Below, piece by piece: positions 41,746-49,938 of a DNA stretch of 64,000 nt. Below the pieces are notes generated by a model. It searched no databases, was not told the DNA's origin, and worked only from the letters and a program-made list of their open reading frames with translations. The DNA comes from Lentzea albidocapillata (GTDB taxonomy: Bacteria; Actinomycetota; Actinomycetes; Mycobacteriales; Pseudonocardiaceae): positions 235,239 to 299,238 of the forward strand of contig NZ_JOEA01000004.1 of NCBI RefSeq assembly GCF_000719115.1. Reading direction: 5' to 3'. Both the position numbers and the translations under genes were made by a program. Each line of letters opens with the position of its first letter. Within the stretch, counting starts at the first letter, position 1.

Positions 41746-42755
41746 GCGACCGACACCGCCTCCTGCTCGACCGGTGCGATGTCGAGGCCGGCGGGCACCG
41801 GGATGTCGTACATGTGGGCCGCGTTGAGGCCGAGGATCTTCTTCTTCTGCGCCACGGTGAGCGGCGCGTACTCGGTCATGTCGGCGGGGATCTGGAAGTC
41901 CACGAACCGCTCGATCAACCAGCGCGGCGTCCAGAGGGCGTAGTCGCTCGAGAACTGGATCCGGTCCTCGTTCAGCCAGTACAGCAGCTCGCCGATGATC
42001 TGCGCGAAGTAGCGCGGCCGGGTGTGCATGAACGGCATCGCGACCGCGAGACCCGCGTGCACGTTCGGTTCCTGCGTGGCGATCCAGCAGAAGTCCTCCA
42101 GGCGCGGCAGCCCGCAGTGCTCGATCACGAAGTTCAGCTCGGGGAAGTCCGTCGCGGCGTGGTCCACGTCCGCCACGTCGAACGCGTCGCGGTCGAGCGG
42201 CCGGATCGTCGGCCCCTTGTGGATGTGGATGTTGCGGATGCCCAGGTCCTGCGCGGTCTCCAGGTACCGGTAGTTCCACGGGTCGTCGAGCCGCCAGCCG
42301 CGCGAGTCGCCGTACCACTCGGCGGTGTAGAGCTTCACGCCCTTGAGCCCGAACCGTTCCGCGTCCCGCTTGAGCTCGTCGAGCCCCTGCTGCTCACGGC
42401 GCGGGTCCCAGCAGTGGTTGTAGGTCAGCTTGTCCGGGTGCTTCGACGTGAGCGCGAACGCTTCCTCGGTCTGCCCGAAACCGTTGCGGTAGAAGGCACC
42501 CAGGTGCGCGGGCTGGAAGATCGCGTGGTCCACGTACCCGTCGTCGAACAGGTCCTTCATCAGGCGTTCGCCGCCCTGGTACAGGTACTCCTCGTACGAC
42601 CAGACCTCCTCCTCCGGCGAGAGGTTGCGGTGGTAGTCGTAGAAGCAGTCGATGAACTGCTTGCCGTGGATGTTGCGCTGGTTCTCCGGGCGGGCGTCCC
42701 AGAGCGCGACGTGCGCGTCGACGATGAAGTAGTTCTCGCCGTCCTTCGAGTACAT
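41742..42755 (-). CDS. Amidohydrolase family 2 (TIM-barrel metal hydrolase)
   Basis: A 337-residue TIM-barrel enzyme. Metal-site candidates along the sequence are FIVDAHVALWDA, LKGVKLYTAEWYGDSRGW, IRNIHIHKGPT (His), NFVIEHCGLPR (His) and QFSSDYALWTPRW (Asp), matching the amidohydrolase-2/decarboxylase superfamily. It is the first gene of the operon and faces the regulator at 42905 across a 149-base gap with a perfect palindrome. The gene set resembles those next to propane-type monooxygenases. The substrate is unknown. Confidence 0.85.
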   Translation of the reverse strand: MYSKDGENYFIVDAHVALWDARPENQRNIHGKQFIDCFYDYHRNLSPEEEVWSYEEYLYQGGERLMKDLFDDGYVDHAIFQPAHLGAFYRNGFGQTEEAFALTSKHPDKLTYNHCWDPRREQQGLDELKRDAERFGLKGVKLYTAEWYGDSRGWRLDDPWNYRYLETAQDLGIRNIHIHKGPTIRPLDRDAFDVADVDHAATDFPELNFVIEHCGLPRLEDFCWIATQEPNVHAGLAVAMPFMHTRPRYFAQIIGELLYWLNEDRIQFSSDYALWTPRWLIERFVDFQIPADMTEYAPLTVAQKKKILGLNAAHMYDIPVPAGLDIAPVEQEAVSVA

Positions 42756-42819
42756 GGCCGCCTCCTGTGGTGGTTGGGACGACCGTAGGAAGATCGGCGC
42801 AGCTCAGGCACCCACCCGG

Positions 42820-42836
42820 TGTCTCACTTTGAGACA
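42820..42836. promoter_or_regulatory. Perfect palindrome, operator candidate
   Basis: TGTCTCACTTTGAGACA has 7-base perfect arms with a 3-base centre. It lies 65 bases upstream of the amidohydrolase start and 69 bases upstream of the regulator start, midway in the divergent gap. Position and symmetry fit a dimeric binding site for the GAF/AAA/Fis regulator. Confidence 0.6.
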
Positions 42837-42904
42837 TCCGCTACTGCGGCCCGCGCCGCTTCGAGTCGTACTCTGGGGTCCGGACGTGCGACGAGGAGGT
42901 CGAC

Positions 42905-44329
42905 GTGGACGACCGGCAGCTTGCCGCGATCCCGCAGCGCCTGCGGGCGTCGTGGCTGCGCAGCGAGGGTTACGGCGTGCCGGAGGACGAGGTCCGGCCC
43001 GTCTTCACCGGCACGGTCGACACGACCTCGTTGTTCTACGAGTGCGGCCACGAGGTGCTGCGCGGCCTGCACGCCACGTTGTCCAACGAGCCCATCAGCC
43101 TGATGATCACCGACAGCGAGGGCCTGGTGCTGACCAGGCTGTGCACGGACCCGGCCATCGTCCGCTCGCTCGACCGCGTCTACCTGGCCCCGGGCTTCTA
43201 CTTCGCCGAGACCAACGCCGGCACGAACGGCCTGGGCCTCGCGCTCGCGGACCGCACCGCGTCCCTGGTCAGGGCCGACGAGCACTACTGCACGGGCCTG
43301 CGCGGCTACACGTGCGCGGCGGTGCCGGTGCTCGACCCGGTGTCCGGCGCGCTGGCGGGCAGCGTGAACCTCACGACCTGGTCCGACCAGTCGTCCGACC
43401 TGCTCCTGGCACTGGCCCAGGCCGCGGCGGGCACCACGGCCGCGTTGATGCTGGCCCGCGCCTCTGGCCGCAAGGTCCGTCCCTCACCCCGCGGTGAGGT
43501 GTTCCGCGTCTACGCGGACAGGGTCGCGCCGCCCCGGCTGTCGGCGGCGTGGACGTCCGCGGTGGCCACGGCGGTGGAGGCCATGCGGAACGACCGGGTG
43601 GTGGCCGTCGTCGGCGAGTCCGGAGCGGGCAAGACCGCGCTGGCCACCCTCGCCCGGCGCACCGTCCGCCCCCGCGAACGCCTGCTCAACGCCCGTCCGC
43701 CGGCCCCTGACGACGTCGGCTCGTGGCTGCGGCTGTGGACCCCGGAGCTCGGCAAGACCGACACCTGCGTCGTCGTCTCGGACGTGGACGCGCTGCCGGC
43801 GTGGGCGGCCTCGTCGCTGGCCCCGCTGCTGACCGGCTTCGCGCTGACCGCGACCGAGGCCCTGCCCGAGGCCCTGGCACCCCTGGTGGACGTCGTGGTG
43901 GAGGCCCCGGCGCTGCGCTTCCGCCCGGACGACGTCCTGCCGCTGGCCCACTACTTCGCACACCGCGACCGAGGCCGCGAGGTCACGTTCACCTCGGCCG
44001 CCGTGCGCGCGTTGCTGTCCTACGAGTGGCCGGAGAACACCCGGCAGCTGCGCCAGGTCGTGCGCGTCGCCGCCGCCCGTTCGGACGTGATCGACGCCCA
44101 GCACCTGCCCGCCGAGGTGTTCACCAGCGTCGGCCACCGGCTGAGCAGGCTGCAGACTCTGGAGCGCGACGAGATCGTGCGCTGCCTGACCGCGCCGGGC
44201 GCGACGATCGCCCAGGCGTCCGCCGAGCTCGGCATCGGGCGGGCGACGATCTACCGCAAGATGGCGCAGTACGGCATCAAGGCCGACCAGCTGCGGGGCA
44301 GTGCCGTGGCCCGGAACGTCGCCGGGTGA
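42905..44329 (+). CDS. GAF - AAA - Fis transcriptional regulator (AcoR/MimR-like)
   Basis: A 474-residue regulator. Residues 50-190 form a GAF-like sensor (ISLMITDSEGLVLTRLC; GYTCAAVPVLDPVSGALAG). Residues about 215-400 are an NtrC-like AAA domain with Walker A VVGESGAGKTALA (K243) and Walker B TCVVVSDVDALP, but the GAFTGA loop that contacts sigma-54 is missing, in line with actinomycetes lacking sigma-54. The C-terminal Fis helix-turn-helix is IAQASAELGIGRATIYRKMA. GTG 42905 has AGGAGG 5 bases upstream. It is divergent from the amidohydrolase operon, which it most likely controls. Confidence 0.88.
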   Translation: MDDRQLAAIPQRLRASWLRSEGYGVPEDEVRPVFTGTVDTTSLFYECGHEVLRGLHATLSNEPISLMITDSEGLVLTRLCTDPAIVRSLDRVYLAPGFYFAETNAGTNGLGLALADRTASLVRADEHYCTGLRGYTCAAVPVLDPVSGALAGSVNLTTWSDQSSDLLLALAQAAAGTTAALMLARASGRKVRPSPRGEVFRVYADRVAPPRLSAAWTSAVATAVEAMRNDRVVAVVGESGAGKTALATLARRTVRPRERLLNARPPAPDDVGSWLRLWTPELGKTDTCVVVSDVDALPAWAASSLAPLLTGFALTATEALPEALAPLVDVVVEAPALRFRPDDVLPLAHYFAHRDRGREVTFTSAAVRALLSYEWPENTRQLRQVVRVAAARSDVIDAQHLPAEVFTSVGHRLSRLQTLERDEIVRCLTAPGATIAQASAELGIGRATIYRKMAQYGIKADQLRGSAVARNVAG

Positions 44330-44352
44330 GTTTGCGGTCAGACGGTGCATGG

Positions 44353-44389
44353 TGGTGCCGGCCCCGCGCTCGCAGCAGGGCCGGCACCA
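44353..44389. terminator. Bidirectional hairpin terminator
   Basis: Twelve-base perfect arms (44353-44364 TGGTGCCGGCCC; 44378-44389) with a 13-base loop lie between the convergent regulator and purQ genes, 7 bases from the purQ stop. Confidence 0.8.
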
Positions 44390-44395
44390 GTCGTG

Positions 44396-45064
44396 CTAGC
44401 GAACCGCGCGGACGCCGTTCTCGAAGAACGCCAGCCGGACCTCGCGGTCCATCGCCCGTTCCGGGTGGTCCATCAGCCCGAACGCCAGGCCGTCGGCGCT
44501 GGTGATGCCCGCGATGTCCTCGAACGATCCGTCCGGGTTGGAGTCCTTCTCGTACCGCAGTGCGACGCGGTACCCCTCGGTCTCGCTGCCCGGGTCGAAC
44601 CGGCCCTCGCCGTGCGCGCACGGGAAGGACAGGGTCTGACCGCCCAGGCCGGCGAGCCACGGGCTGTCGTTGTCGGCGTCGACGACGTGCCGCTGGTTCT
44701 CCTCGTTGCGGAACGTCCCGGCGCTGTTGACCTTCAGGCCGACCTTGCCGAAGCAGCCTCCGCGCAGGGCGATCTGGAAGCCGTTGCAGATGCCGATCAG
44801 CGGACGGGTGCGGCAGGCCTCGAACTGGTCCGCCAGGTGGCTGCGCAGCAACGCCGCGGCCACCGCGCCACCGCCGAGGTGGTCGCCGAACGAGAACCCT
44901 CCCGGGATGCAGAGGATGTCGGCGTCGTCGAGCCGTTCGGTGCCCGCCAGGAGGTCGGCCGCGAACCGCATCCGCGGCTGCGCACCCACCTCGGCGAACG
45001 CTCGGACGGTCTCCTCCTGGCAGTTGGTGCCAGGCAGGTACAGGACGTTGACGGTCGGCTTCAT
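44396..45064 (-). CDS. purQ: FGAM synthase glutaminase subunit PurQ
   Basis: A 222-residue class I glutamine amidotransferase. N terminus VNVLYLPGTNCQEETVRAF; oxyanion region ILCIPGGFSFGDHLGGGA; nucleophile motif PLIGICNGFQIALRGG (the Cys); and the His-Glu pair in FPCAHGEGRF. It supplies ammonia to the PurL part of formylglycinamidine ribonucleotide synthase in purine synthesis. ATG 45064 overlaps the PurSL stop (ATGA), so the two subunits are co-translated. Confidence 0.9.
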   Translation of the reverse strand: MKPTVNVLYLPGTNCQEETVRAFAEVGAQPRMRFAADLLAGTERLDDADILCIPGGFSFGDHLGGGAVAAALLRSHLADQFEACRTRPLIGICNGFQIALRGGCFGKVGLKVNSAGTFRNEENQRHVVDADNDSPWLAGLGGQTLSFPCAHGEGRFDPGSETEGYRVALRYEKDSNPDGSFEDIAGITSADGLAFGLMDHPERAMDREVRLAFFENGVRAVR

Positions 45065-47844
45065 GCGATCCTCGCCGTGAACGAGTTGAGCCAGCCGTCG
45101 CGCGCGGCCGGGGCGAACAGGTCGATGCCGTCGAGCACGATTCCGGTGCCTTCCAGCGTGCCTTCGAGGACACCGAGGACGACCGGGCTCAGCTCGGCGG
45201 GCAGGGCGGCGACGTCGTCGGGGGCGACCTCGACGACAGCGCCGACGCGGTGCTCGGCGAAGAGCGACTCGGTGGTCGCGGACTCCAGCTTGACGCCGAT
45301 GCCGCTGGCCAGCACGCCCTGGGCGAGCGTGGCCGCGACGCCACCGGCACCGATGCGGGCACCACTGCGCAACAGGTTCCTGCTCGCGGCGAGCGCGCTC
45401 AGGTAGCTGTCCACATCGGACAGTGCGAGGTCGTCCAGCGCGCCCGTCGGCAGGCTGAGCTTGCGCGCCGCGACCGTGCCGACCGGGGAGCTCGTGGCCA
45501 GGCCGACGCGGACCAGCACGTTGCCCGGCGCGGTCCACTGCTCGCGCAGCAGGCCGTCGGTGTGCGGCACCTTGCCCAGCGCGCTCAGGAACACCGCGGG
45601 CGGCACGCTGACCAGGCCCTCGTCGGTCTGCACGGAACCCGCCGACGAGTCCTTGCCCGAGATCAGCGGCACGCCGAAGTGGCGGACCAGCACGGCGAGC
45701 TCGTCGACCATGCCGACCAGCCACTCACGCCAGTGCGGCGAGAGGTGCGGGGTGTAGAAGTTGTCGCACATGCAGACGTCCTTCACGGCGACGCCGGCGA
45801 GCACCTGGCCCGCGAGCACCGAGCAGAACATCTGGCGCGTCGCGGCGACCGGGTCGGCGTCGAACATCCACGGGTTGAACGCGGTGTTCACCACGGCGGC
45901 GGCGGGCGAACCCGCGACCGGCGTGCCTGCCCAGTAGGCCGTGCGGACCGGGTACTCGGTGCCGTAGTGCGGGCCGTACCAGGTGTTGCCCTGGACCGTG
46001 GAGTCGTACTGCGAGTCGGCGAAGTGCTGCGAGGCCACCTCCGCGTCGGCGACGACCTCCTCCAGCAGCCCGGCGAGCTGCGTGGGCGCCAGCTCCGGCC
46101 ACTCGACCACGTCGGCCGGACGCGGCGGCGGACCGACCTCGAACCGTTCGACCTCGATGTCGAGCAGGTCGTACGCCACGTCGAAGCCCAGTTCGCCCTG
46201 GTGGACGGGCACGACGTCCGGGGCGCCCGCGATCAGCGCCTCCTCGGTCAGGTCCGGGGCGTGGAACACGTGGTAGCGACCCGTGTCCGCGAACCGGCCG
46301 ATGACCGTCGAACGCACCATGTGGCGGTCGAGGATCTTCTTCGCCCGCTCCTGGTGCTCCGGTGGCACGGCGAGCAGCATGCGTTCCTGCGACTCGGACA
46401 GCAGGATCCGCCACATCGGCAGCGCCGCGGTCTTCAACGGCACCAGCGCGGTGTTGATCCAGACACCGCACGCCTCGCCGATCTCGCCGACGGCGCTGTT
46501 CAGGCCCGCGCCACCGACGTCGGTGAGCGCGCTCATGCAGCCCGCTTCGCGCAGCTCGATCAGCGCCTTGCGGAACTTGACCTGCTCCAGCGGCGCGCCG
46601 ATCTGCACGGCGGCCGTGTCCATCACGGCACCGGCGGAGCTCGCGGACGCGCCGTGGATGCCCTCGTTGCCGGTCAGGCCACCGATCAGCACCACGAAGT
46701 CACCCGGTCGCGGCGTGCCGCGCTGCGCCGCCGACACGGGCAGCAGGCCGATGCTGCCACCGAGCGCGAACGGCTTGGCGCGGTACGCGGGGTGGAACGT
46801 CATGCGCGACGACATCATCGGCACGCCGAACGTGTTGCCGTACTCCTTGATCGCCCGGATCGTCTCGCCGGCGAGACGGCGCGCGTCCGGCCGGCCCTTG
46901 ATCGGCGCGGGTGCCTCGGGCTCACCGATGGCGGTGTACTCGAAGCTGCCGATCGGGTCGGCGGAAAGCCCGGTGCCGAGGATGTCGCGCAGCACGCCGC
47001 CGAGCTTGGTCAGCTGGCCGAAGTAGCCGGAGATCGCGGACGGCCCGTTGTGCGTCTCGGCCTTGATGGCGATCGCGTGGCCGTCGTAGAAGTCCCAGAC
47101 GCCGGCGTTGTCGTGGAACATGCTGAGCACGTTCGGGTTGTCGACGTCCTTCGCGGCCTGCACGAGCCGGCCGAGCAGGCTGCCGAGCGACTTCCACGTG
47201 GTGTGCGCGCAGTGGTCGCTCCACCGGGCGTCCAGCGCCTCCAGCAGGACGTCCGTGACGAACTCGTCGCCGAGCGTGTGCTGCACGTGCTGCACGTGCT
47301 TCATTTGGGCGAGCGACAGGTTGCGCCCACCGGCCGTGCCGAGCTCGGCCAGTTTCGTGTCGTCGAGCCCGCGCAGGTCGTACTGCACGGCCGACTCGTA
47401 GTGCCCCTGCGGCACGAGGGTGTCGTAGTGCGGTTCCTCGTCGTGCAGCTCTTCGATCGTCGCGTTGAACCGCGTGGCGACCACCAGGTCCCTCAGCGCG
47501 GGCGACGCGGACTTGTAGCTGGTGGCGACCTTGCCGGCCTTGGCCTCGACGCCGAGCAACCCGCACACCGTGATGATCGAGTCGCTCTCGTTGTCGACCA
47601 CGCCACGCTTGTAGGCGACCTGTACGGCACCCGCGTCCAGCGGCTGGTCCAGGGAGACCTCGACGTCGAGCTGGTCGCCGAGCACGGCGGCCACCCCGGC
47701 GAGCGCGGCGGCATCGGGCGAGACCTCGAACTCGACGTAGTAGTCGCGCCACACTTCGAGGTCGTCGAGCTCCCACGATCGGCCGAGCTCACGGATGTCG
47801 GGCTCCGCTACCCCCGCGGAGCGAACCGAGAACTTGTGGATCAA
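45061..47844 (-). CDS. purL: FGAM synthase, PurS-PurL fusion
   Basis: A 927-residue protein. Residues 1-110 look like one or two PurS units (DLEVWRDYYVEFEV; VQVAYKRGVVDNESDSIITV), fused to a full PurL core: DARWSDHCAHTTWKSL, IAIKAETHNGPSAISGYFGQ, GGVLRDILGTGLSADPIGS, LTDVGGAGLNSAVGEIGEAC and VPLISGKDSS. The active-site motif is THNGP, not the THNHP of ordinary small PurL, a variant known from PurSL-type enzymes. TTG 47844 is chosen because AGGAGG lies 4 bases upstream; the longer frame to 47934 begins in low-quality sequence. Actinomycetes usually carry separate purS, purL and purQ, so this may be a second system. Confidence 0.82.
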   Translation of the reverse strand: MIHKFSVRSAGVAEPDIRELGRSWELDDLEVWRDYYVEFEVSPDAAALAGVAAVLGDQLDVEVSLDQPLDAGAVQVAYKRGVVDNESDSIITVCGLLGVEAKAGKVATSYKSASPALRDLVVATRFNATIEELHDEEPHYDTLVPQGHYESAVQYDLRGLDDTKLAELGTAGGRNLSLAQMKHVQHVQHTLGDEFVTDVLLEALDARWSDHCAHTTWKSLGSLLGRLVQAAKDVDNPNVLSMFHDNAGVWDFYDGHAIAIKAETHNGPSAISGYFGQLTKLGGVLRDILGTGLSADPIGSFEYTAIGEPEAPAPIKGRPDARRLAGETIRAIKEYGNTFGVPMMSSRMTFHPAYRAKPFALGGSIGLLPVSAAQRGTPRPGDFVVLIGGLTGNEGIHGASASSAGAVMDTAAVQIGAPLEQVKFRKALIELREAGCMSALTDVGGAGLNSAVGEIGEACGVWINTALVPLKTAALPMWRILLSESQERMLLAVPPEHQERAKKILDRHMVRSTVIGRFADTGRYHVFHAPDLTEEALIAGAPDVVPVHQGELGFDVAYDLLDIEVERFEVGPPPRPADVVEWPELAPTQLAGLLEEVVADAEVASQHFADSQYDSTVQGNTWYGPHYGTEYPVRTAYWAGTPVAGSPAAAVVNTAFNPWMFDADPVAATRQMFCSVLAGQVLAGVAVKDVCMCDNFYTPHLSPHWREWLVGMVDELAVLVRHFGVPLISGKDSSAGSVQTDEGLVSVPPAVFLSALGKVPHTDGLLREQWTAPGNVLVRVGLATSSPVGTVAARKLSLPTGALDDLALSDVDSYLSALAASRNLLRSGARIGAGGVAATLAQGVLASGIGVKLESATTESLFAEHRVGAVVEVAPDDVAALPAELSPVVLGVLEGTLEGTGIVLDGIDLFAPAARDGWLNSFTARIA

Positions 47845-48180
47845 CAATCCTCCTGGAGCTGAACGGTCGGGGGCGATTGTCCCCGTCAGCGACCGCGCTC
47901 GTGGAAGCACCCAGGCAACCGGGCGAGGCCGCACTGCGACACATGCAGCACCCTAGGCGTTGAGCCAGCTCCAGCCCGAATCGACGGAGAGCGACGCGCG
48001 TCACTCGGACGCGCGAAACCGCTGGTGTACCGGGTGCTGCTGGGGCTGGCCGTGGTCGTCCGCCGTCACCCTGTGAGGCGATCTTCGACACGATCCGGAG
48101 ATTTGGGCCATGCGATGCTGGATGTTGAGGCCCGCCGGTGTACGGTATTCACATCTGTCATGGTTCCGAAGTACCGTTCG
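47845..48180. other. Divergent gap between purSL and the cold-shock gene
   Basis: About 340 bases without a convincing gene. It must hold the purSL promoter and the promoter of the long 5' leader of the cold-shock gene. No clear palindrome or consensus promoter stands out. Confidence 0.4.
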
Positions 48181-48206
48181 CCCGTGATCGCAGGTCACGG
48201 GCGTTT
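48181..48206 (+). promoter_or_regulatory. Terminator-like hairpin in the cold-shock 5' leader
   Basis: CCCGTGA (48181-48187) pairs with TCACGGG (48195-48201) across a 7-base loop and is followed by CGTTTT. It lies about 80 bases upstream of the cold-shock ATG. Such a hairpin could be an attenuator or a temperature-sensitive leader structure, as cold-shock genes are often controlled through long leaders. Confidence 0.45.
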
Positions 48207-48285
48207 TGCTGTTCAGCGTCTCCGGCCATGACGGATCACCCGGCCCCGCACAGTGCGGGCGCCAAATTCATGCTTGGAGTGCACC

Positions 48286-48489
48286 ATGGCCACCGGAACC
48301 GTCAAGTGGTTCAACGCTGAAAAGGGCTTCGGCTTCATCGAGCAGGACGGTGGCGGCGCTGACGTCTTCGCCCACTACTCGAACATCGCCGCTCAGGGCT
48401 TCCGTGAGCTCCAGGAAGGCCAGAAGGTCTCCTTCGACATCACGCAGGGCCAGAAGGGCCCGCAGGCGGAGAACATCGTCCCCGCCTAG
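48286..48489 (+). CDS. Cold-shock protein, CspA family
   Basis: A 67-residue single cold-shock domain: [20 protein letters not shown] contains RNP1 (KGFGFI), and DVFAHYSNI is RNP2. The length and C-terminal [10 protein letters not shown] are standard for actinobacterial CspA proteins. It binds single-stranded RNA and DNA and acts as an RNA chaperone. A long leader with a hairpin precedes it and a strong terminator follows. Confidence 0.97.
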   Translation: MATGTVKWFNAEKGFGFIEQDGGGADVFAHYSNIAAQGFRELQEGQKVSFDITQGQKGPQAENIVPA

Positions 48490-48525
48490 TCCCCACTGCC
48501 GTTAGCGGCACGCAGGACTGCCGAA

Positions 48526-48557
48526 GCCCGGCCGGATGATCTATCCGGCCGGGCTTT
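48526..48557 (+). terminator. Hairpin terminator of the cold-shock gene
   Basis: Twelve-base perfect arms (48526-48537 GCCCGGCCGGAT; 48543-48554) with a 5-base loop, followed by TTTGTC. It starts 37 bases after the csp stop and can also serve the convergent hydrolase gene. Confidence 0.88.
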
Positions 48558-48583
48558 GTCCTGTCCAGACGTCCCGCAACGCC

Positions 48584-49582
48584 TCAGATCAGGTTGTGCG
48601 TGCCCGAAGTGAGCGCGGTCAGCTGGTCCGCGTACTCGATGCGCGCGACCCAGTCCGCCGGCCAGGCGGCCAGACCGTGGGCGGCGCCCGCGAACGCTCC
48701 GGCCAGCGCGGCGATCGAATCGGAGTCGCCGCTGGTCCGGGCGCCCCGCACCAGGCATCGCACCGGGTCGCCGGCGTGCCGGATCGCGCAGTGCAGACCG
48801 CTCGCCAGCGCCTCCTCGGCGATCCAGCCCTCACCTGTGGTGAGGCACACGTCCAGGCCGTCGTCAGGCCGGGCAAGAGCAGCCACCAGCCGCTCGAGCA
48901 CCACGACGCACTCGTCCCAGCCGCGGGCGATGAAGTCGGCGGGTGTGGTCGCGCCCGGCATCTGCCACAGTGATCCCAGCCACTCCTCCAGGTAGACGGA
49001 GCGCCGTTCTGCACACCGGGCCAGCAGCGCGGCGGGCACGTCGGCCAGGTCGGCCCCGTCGACCAGCAGCCGCGTGGCGTAGGCGGTGAGCTCGGACGCG
49101 GCCAGTGCCGTGGGATGGCCGTGGGTCATCGCGGCCTGCAGCTGTGACACCCCGGCGAGCACGTCGAGGTCGAGACCGGGCACCAGACCCACCGGGGTCA
49201 CGCGCATGTTCGCGCCACATCCCTTGGATCCGGCGATGGTCGCCTCCACCCACGGCGCACCCTCCGCCAGGCCGCCACACGCGCGCAGACACGTCATCCC
49301 AGGCGCACGGTTGTTCTCCGGACTGTGCGCCCAGGCCACGAACCGCTCCCGCAACCGCGGCTCGAGCACGTCAGCGGTGTACCGGTCGACACCGTGCAGC
49401 GCCCACGCGACCGCAAGCGCCATCTGCGTGTCATCGGTGACCAGCGCGGGATCACCCACCAGATCATCCGGCCCGGCAGGACCGAACTTCCGGTCGATCT
49501 CCGCAACGGTCAGGAACTCCGTCGGCCGGCCGAGCGCGTCCCCGAAAGCCAGCCCGTACAACGATCCCGCGATTCGATCCAC
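48584..49582 (-). CDS. ADP-ribosylglycohydrolase (DraG family)
   Basis: A 332-residue all-helical hydrolase. Metal-binding motifs: GLAFGDALGRPTEF near the start, VTDDTQMALAV (residues about 48-58) and RTSGDSDSIAALAGAFAGA near the end. These give the two-metal site of the DraG/ARH family, which removes ADP-ribose from proteins or small molecules. The TIR-type NAD-consuming gene is 20 kb away, so no direct link is claimed. ATG 49582 follows the CsbD terminator, so it has its own promoter. Confidence 0.88.
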   Translation of the reverse strand: MDRIAGSLYGLAFGDALGRPTEFLTVAEIDRKFGPAGPDDLVGDPALVTDDTQMALAVAWALHGVDRYTADVLEPRLRERFVAWAHSPENNRAPGMTCLRACGGLAEGAPWVEATIAGSKGCGANMRVTPVGLVPGLDLDVLAGVSQLQAAMTHGHPTALAASELTAYATRLLVDGADLADVPAALLARCAERRSVYLEEWLGSLWQMPGATTPADFIARGWDECVVVLERLVAALARPDDGLDVCLTTGEGWIAEEALASGLHCAIRHAGDPVRCLVRGARTSGDSDSIAALAGAFAGAAHGLAAWPADWVARIEYADQLTALTSGTHNLI

Positions 49583-49603
49583 GGCGCGACCCTAACCGAG
49601 CCA

Positions 49604-49639
49604 GGGAAGGGTGCATCCGCGAATACACGCACCCTTCCC
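49604..49639 (-). terminator. Hairpin terminator after the CsbD-like gene
   Basis: Eleven-base perfect arms (49604-49614 GGGAAGGGTGC; 49629-49639) with a 14-base loop lie 12 bases downstream of the CsbD stop on the minus strand. Confidence 0.75.
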
Positions 49640-49650
49640 AGGTCCGCAGG

Positions 49651-49824
49651 TCACTTCTTGAAGACGTCCTTGACCTTCTCGGCCGCCTCCTTGAGGTGGC
49701 CCTTCGACTGCTCGGTCTGGCCCTCGGCCTGCAGACCCTGGTCGTCGGTCGCGTCGCCGACACCTTCCTTGACCTTGCCCTTGAGCTGGTCGGCCTTGGC
49801 GTCGAACTTGTCATCGGTGCCCAT
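49651..49824 (-). CDS. CsbD-family stress protein
   Basis: A 57-residue hydrophilic helical protein: KADQLKGKVKEGVGDATDDQ then SKGHLKEAAEKVKDVFKK is the CsbD signature. Members are induced by general stress; their molecular role is unknown. ATG 49824 is preceded by GGAAGGA with good spacing, so I prefer it to the start 14 codons upstream. Confidence 0.9.
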   Translation of the reverse strand: MGTDDKFDAKADQLKGKVKEGVGDATDDQGLQAEGQTEQSKGHLKEAAEKVKDVFKK

Positions 49825-49938
49825 GTCGTCCTTCCCCGGCACCTGAGTCTCAGGTGCGACATCCACCTACGGATGCCCACGCGACCGAGCCTCAATCCTG
49901 GATCGCGACCGGCATGCGTCACGGCCTGACCTCTGTGG

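Noticed and set aside
42905..44329. Possibility of a sigma-54 activator
   Set aside because: The GAFTGA loop is absent, so it is reported as a sigma-54-independent relative.
45250..47862. 870-codon plus-strand frame opposite purSL
   Set aside because: Antisense to a full-length recognised enzyme; no ribosome site.
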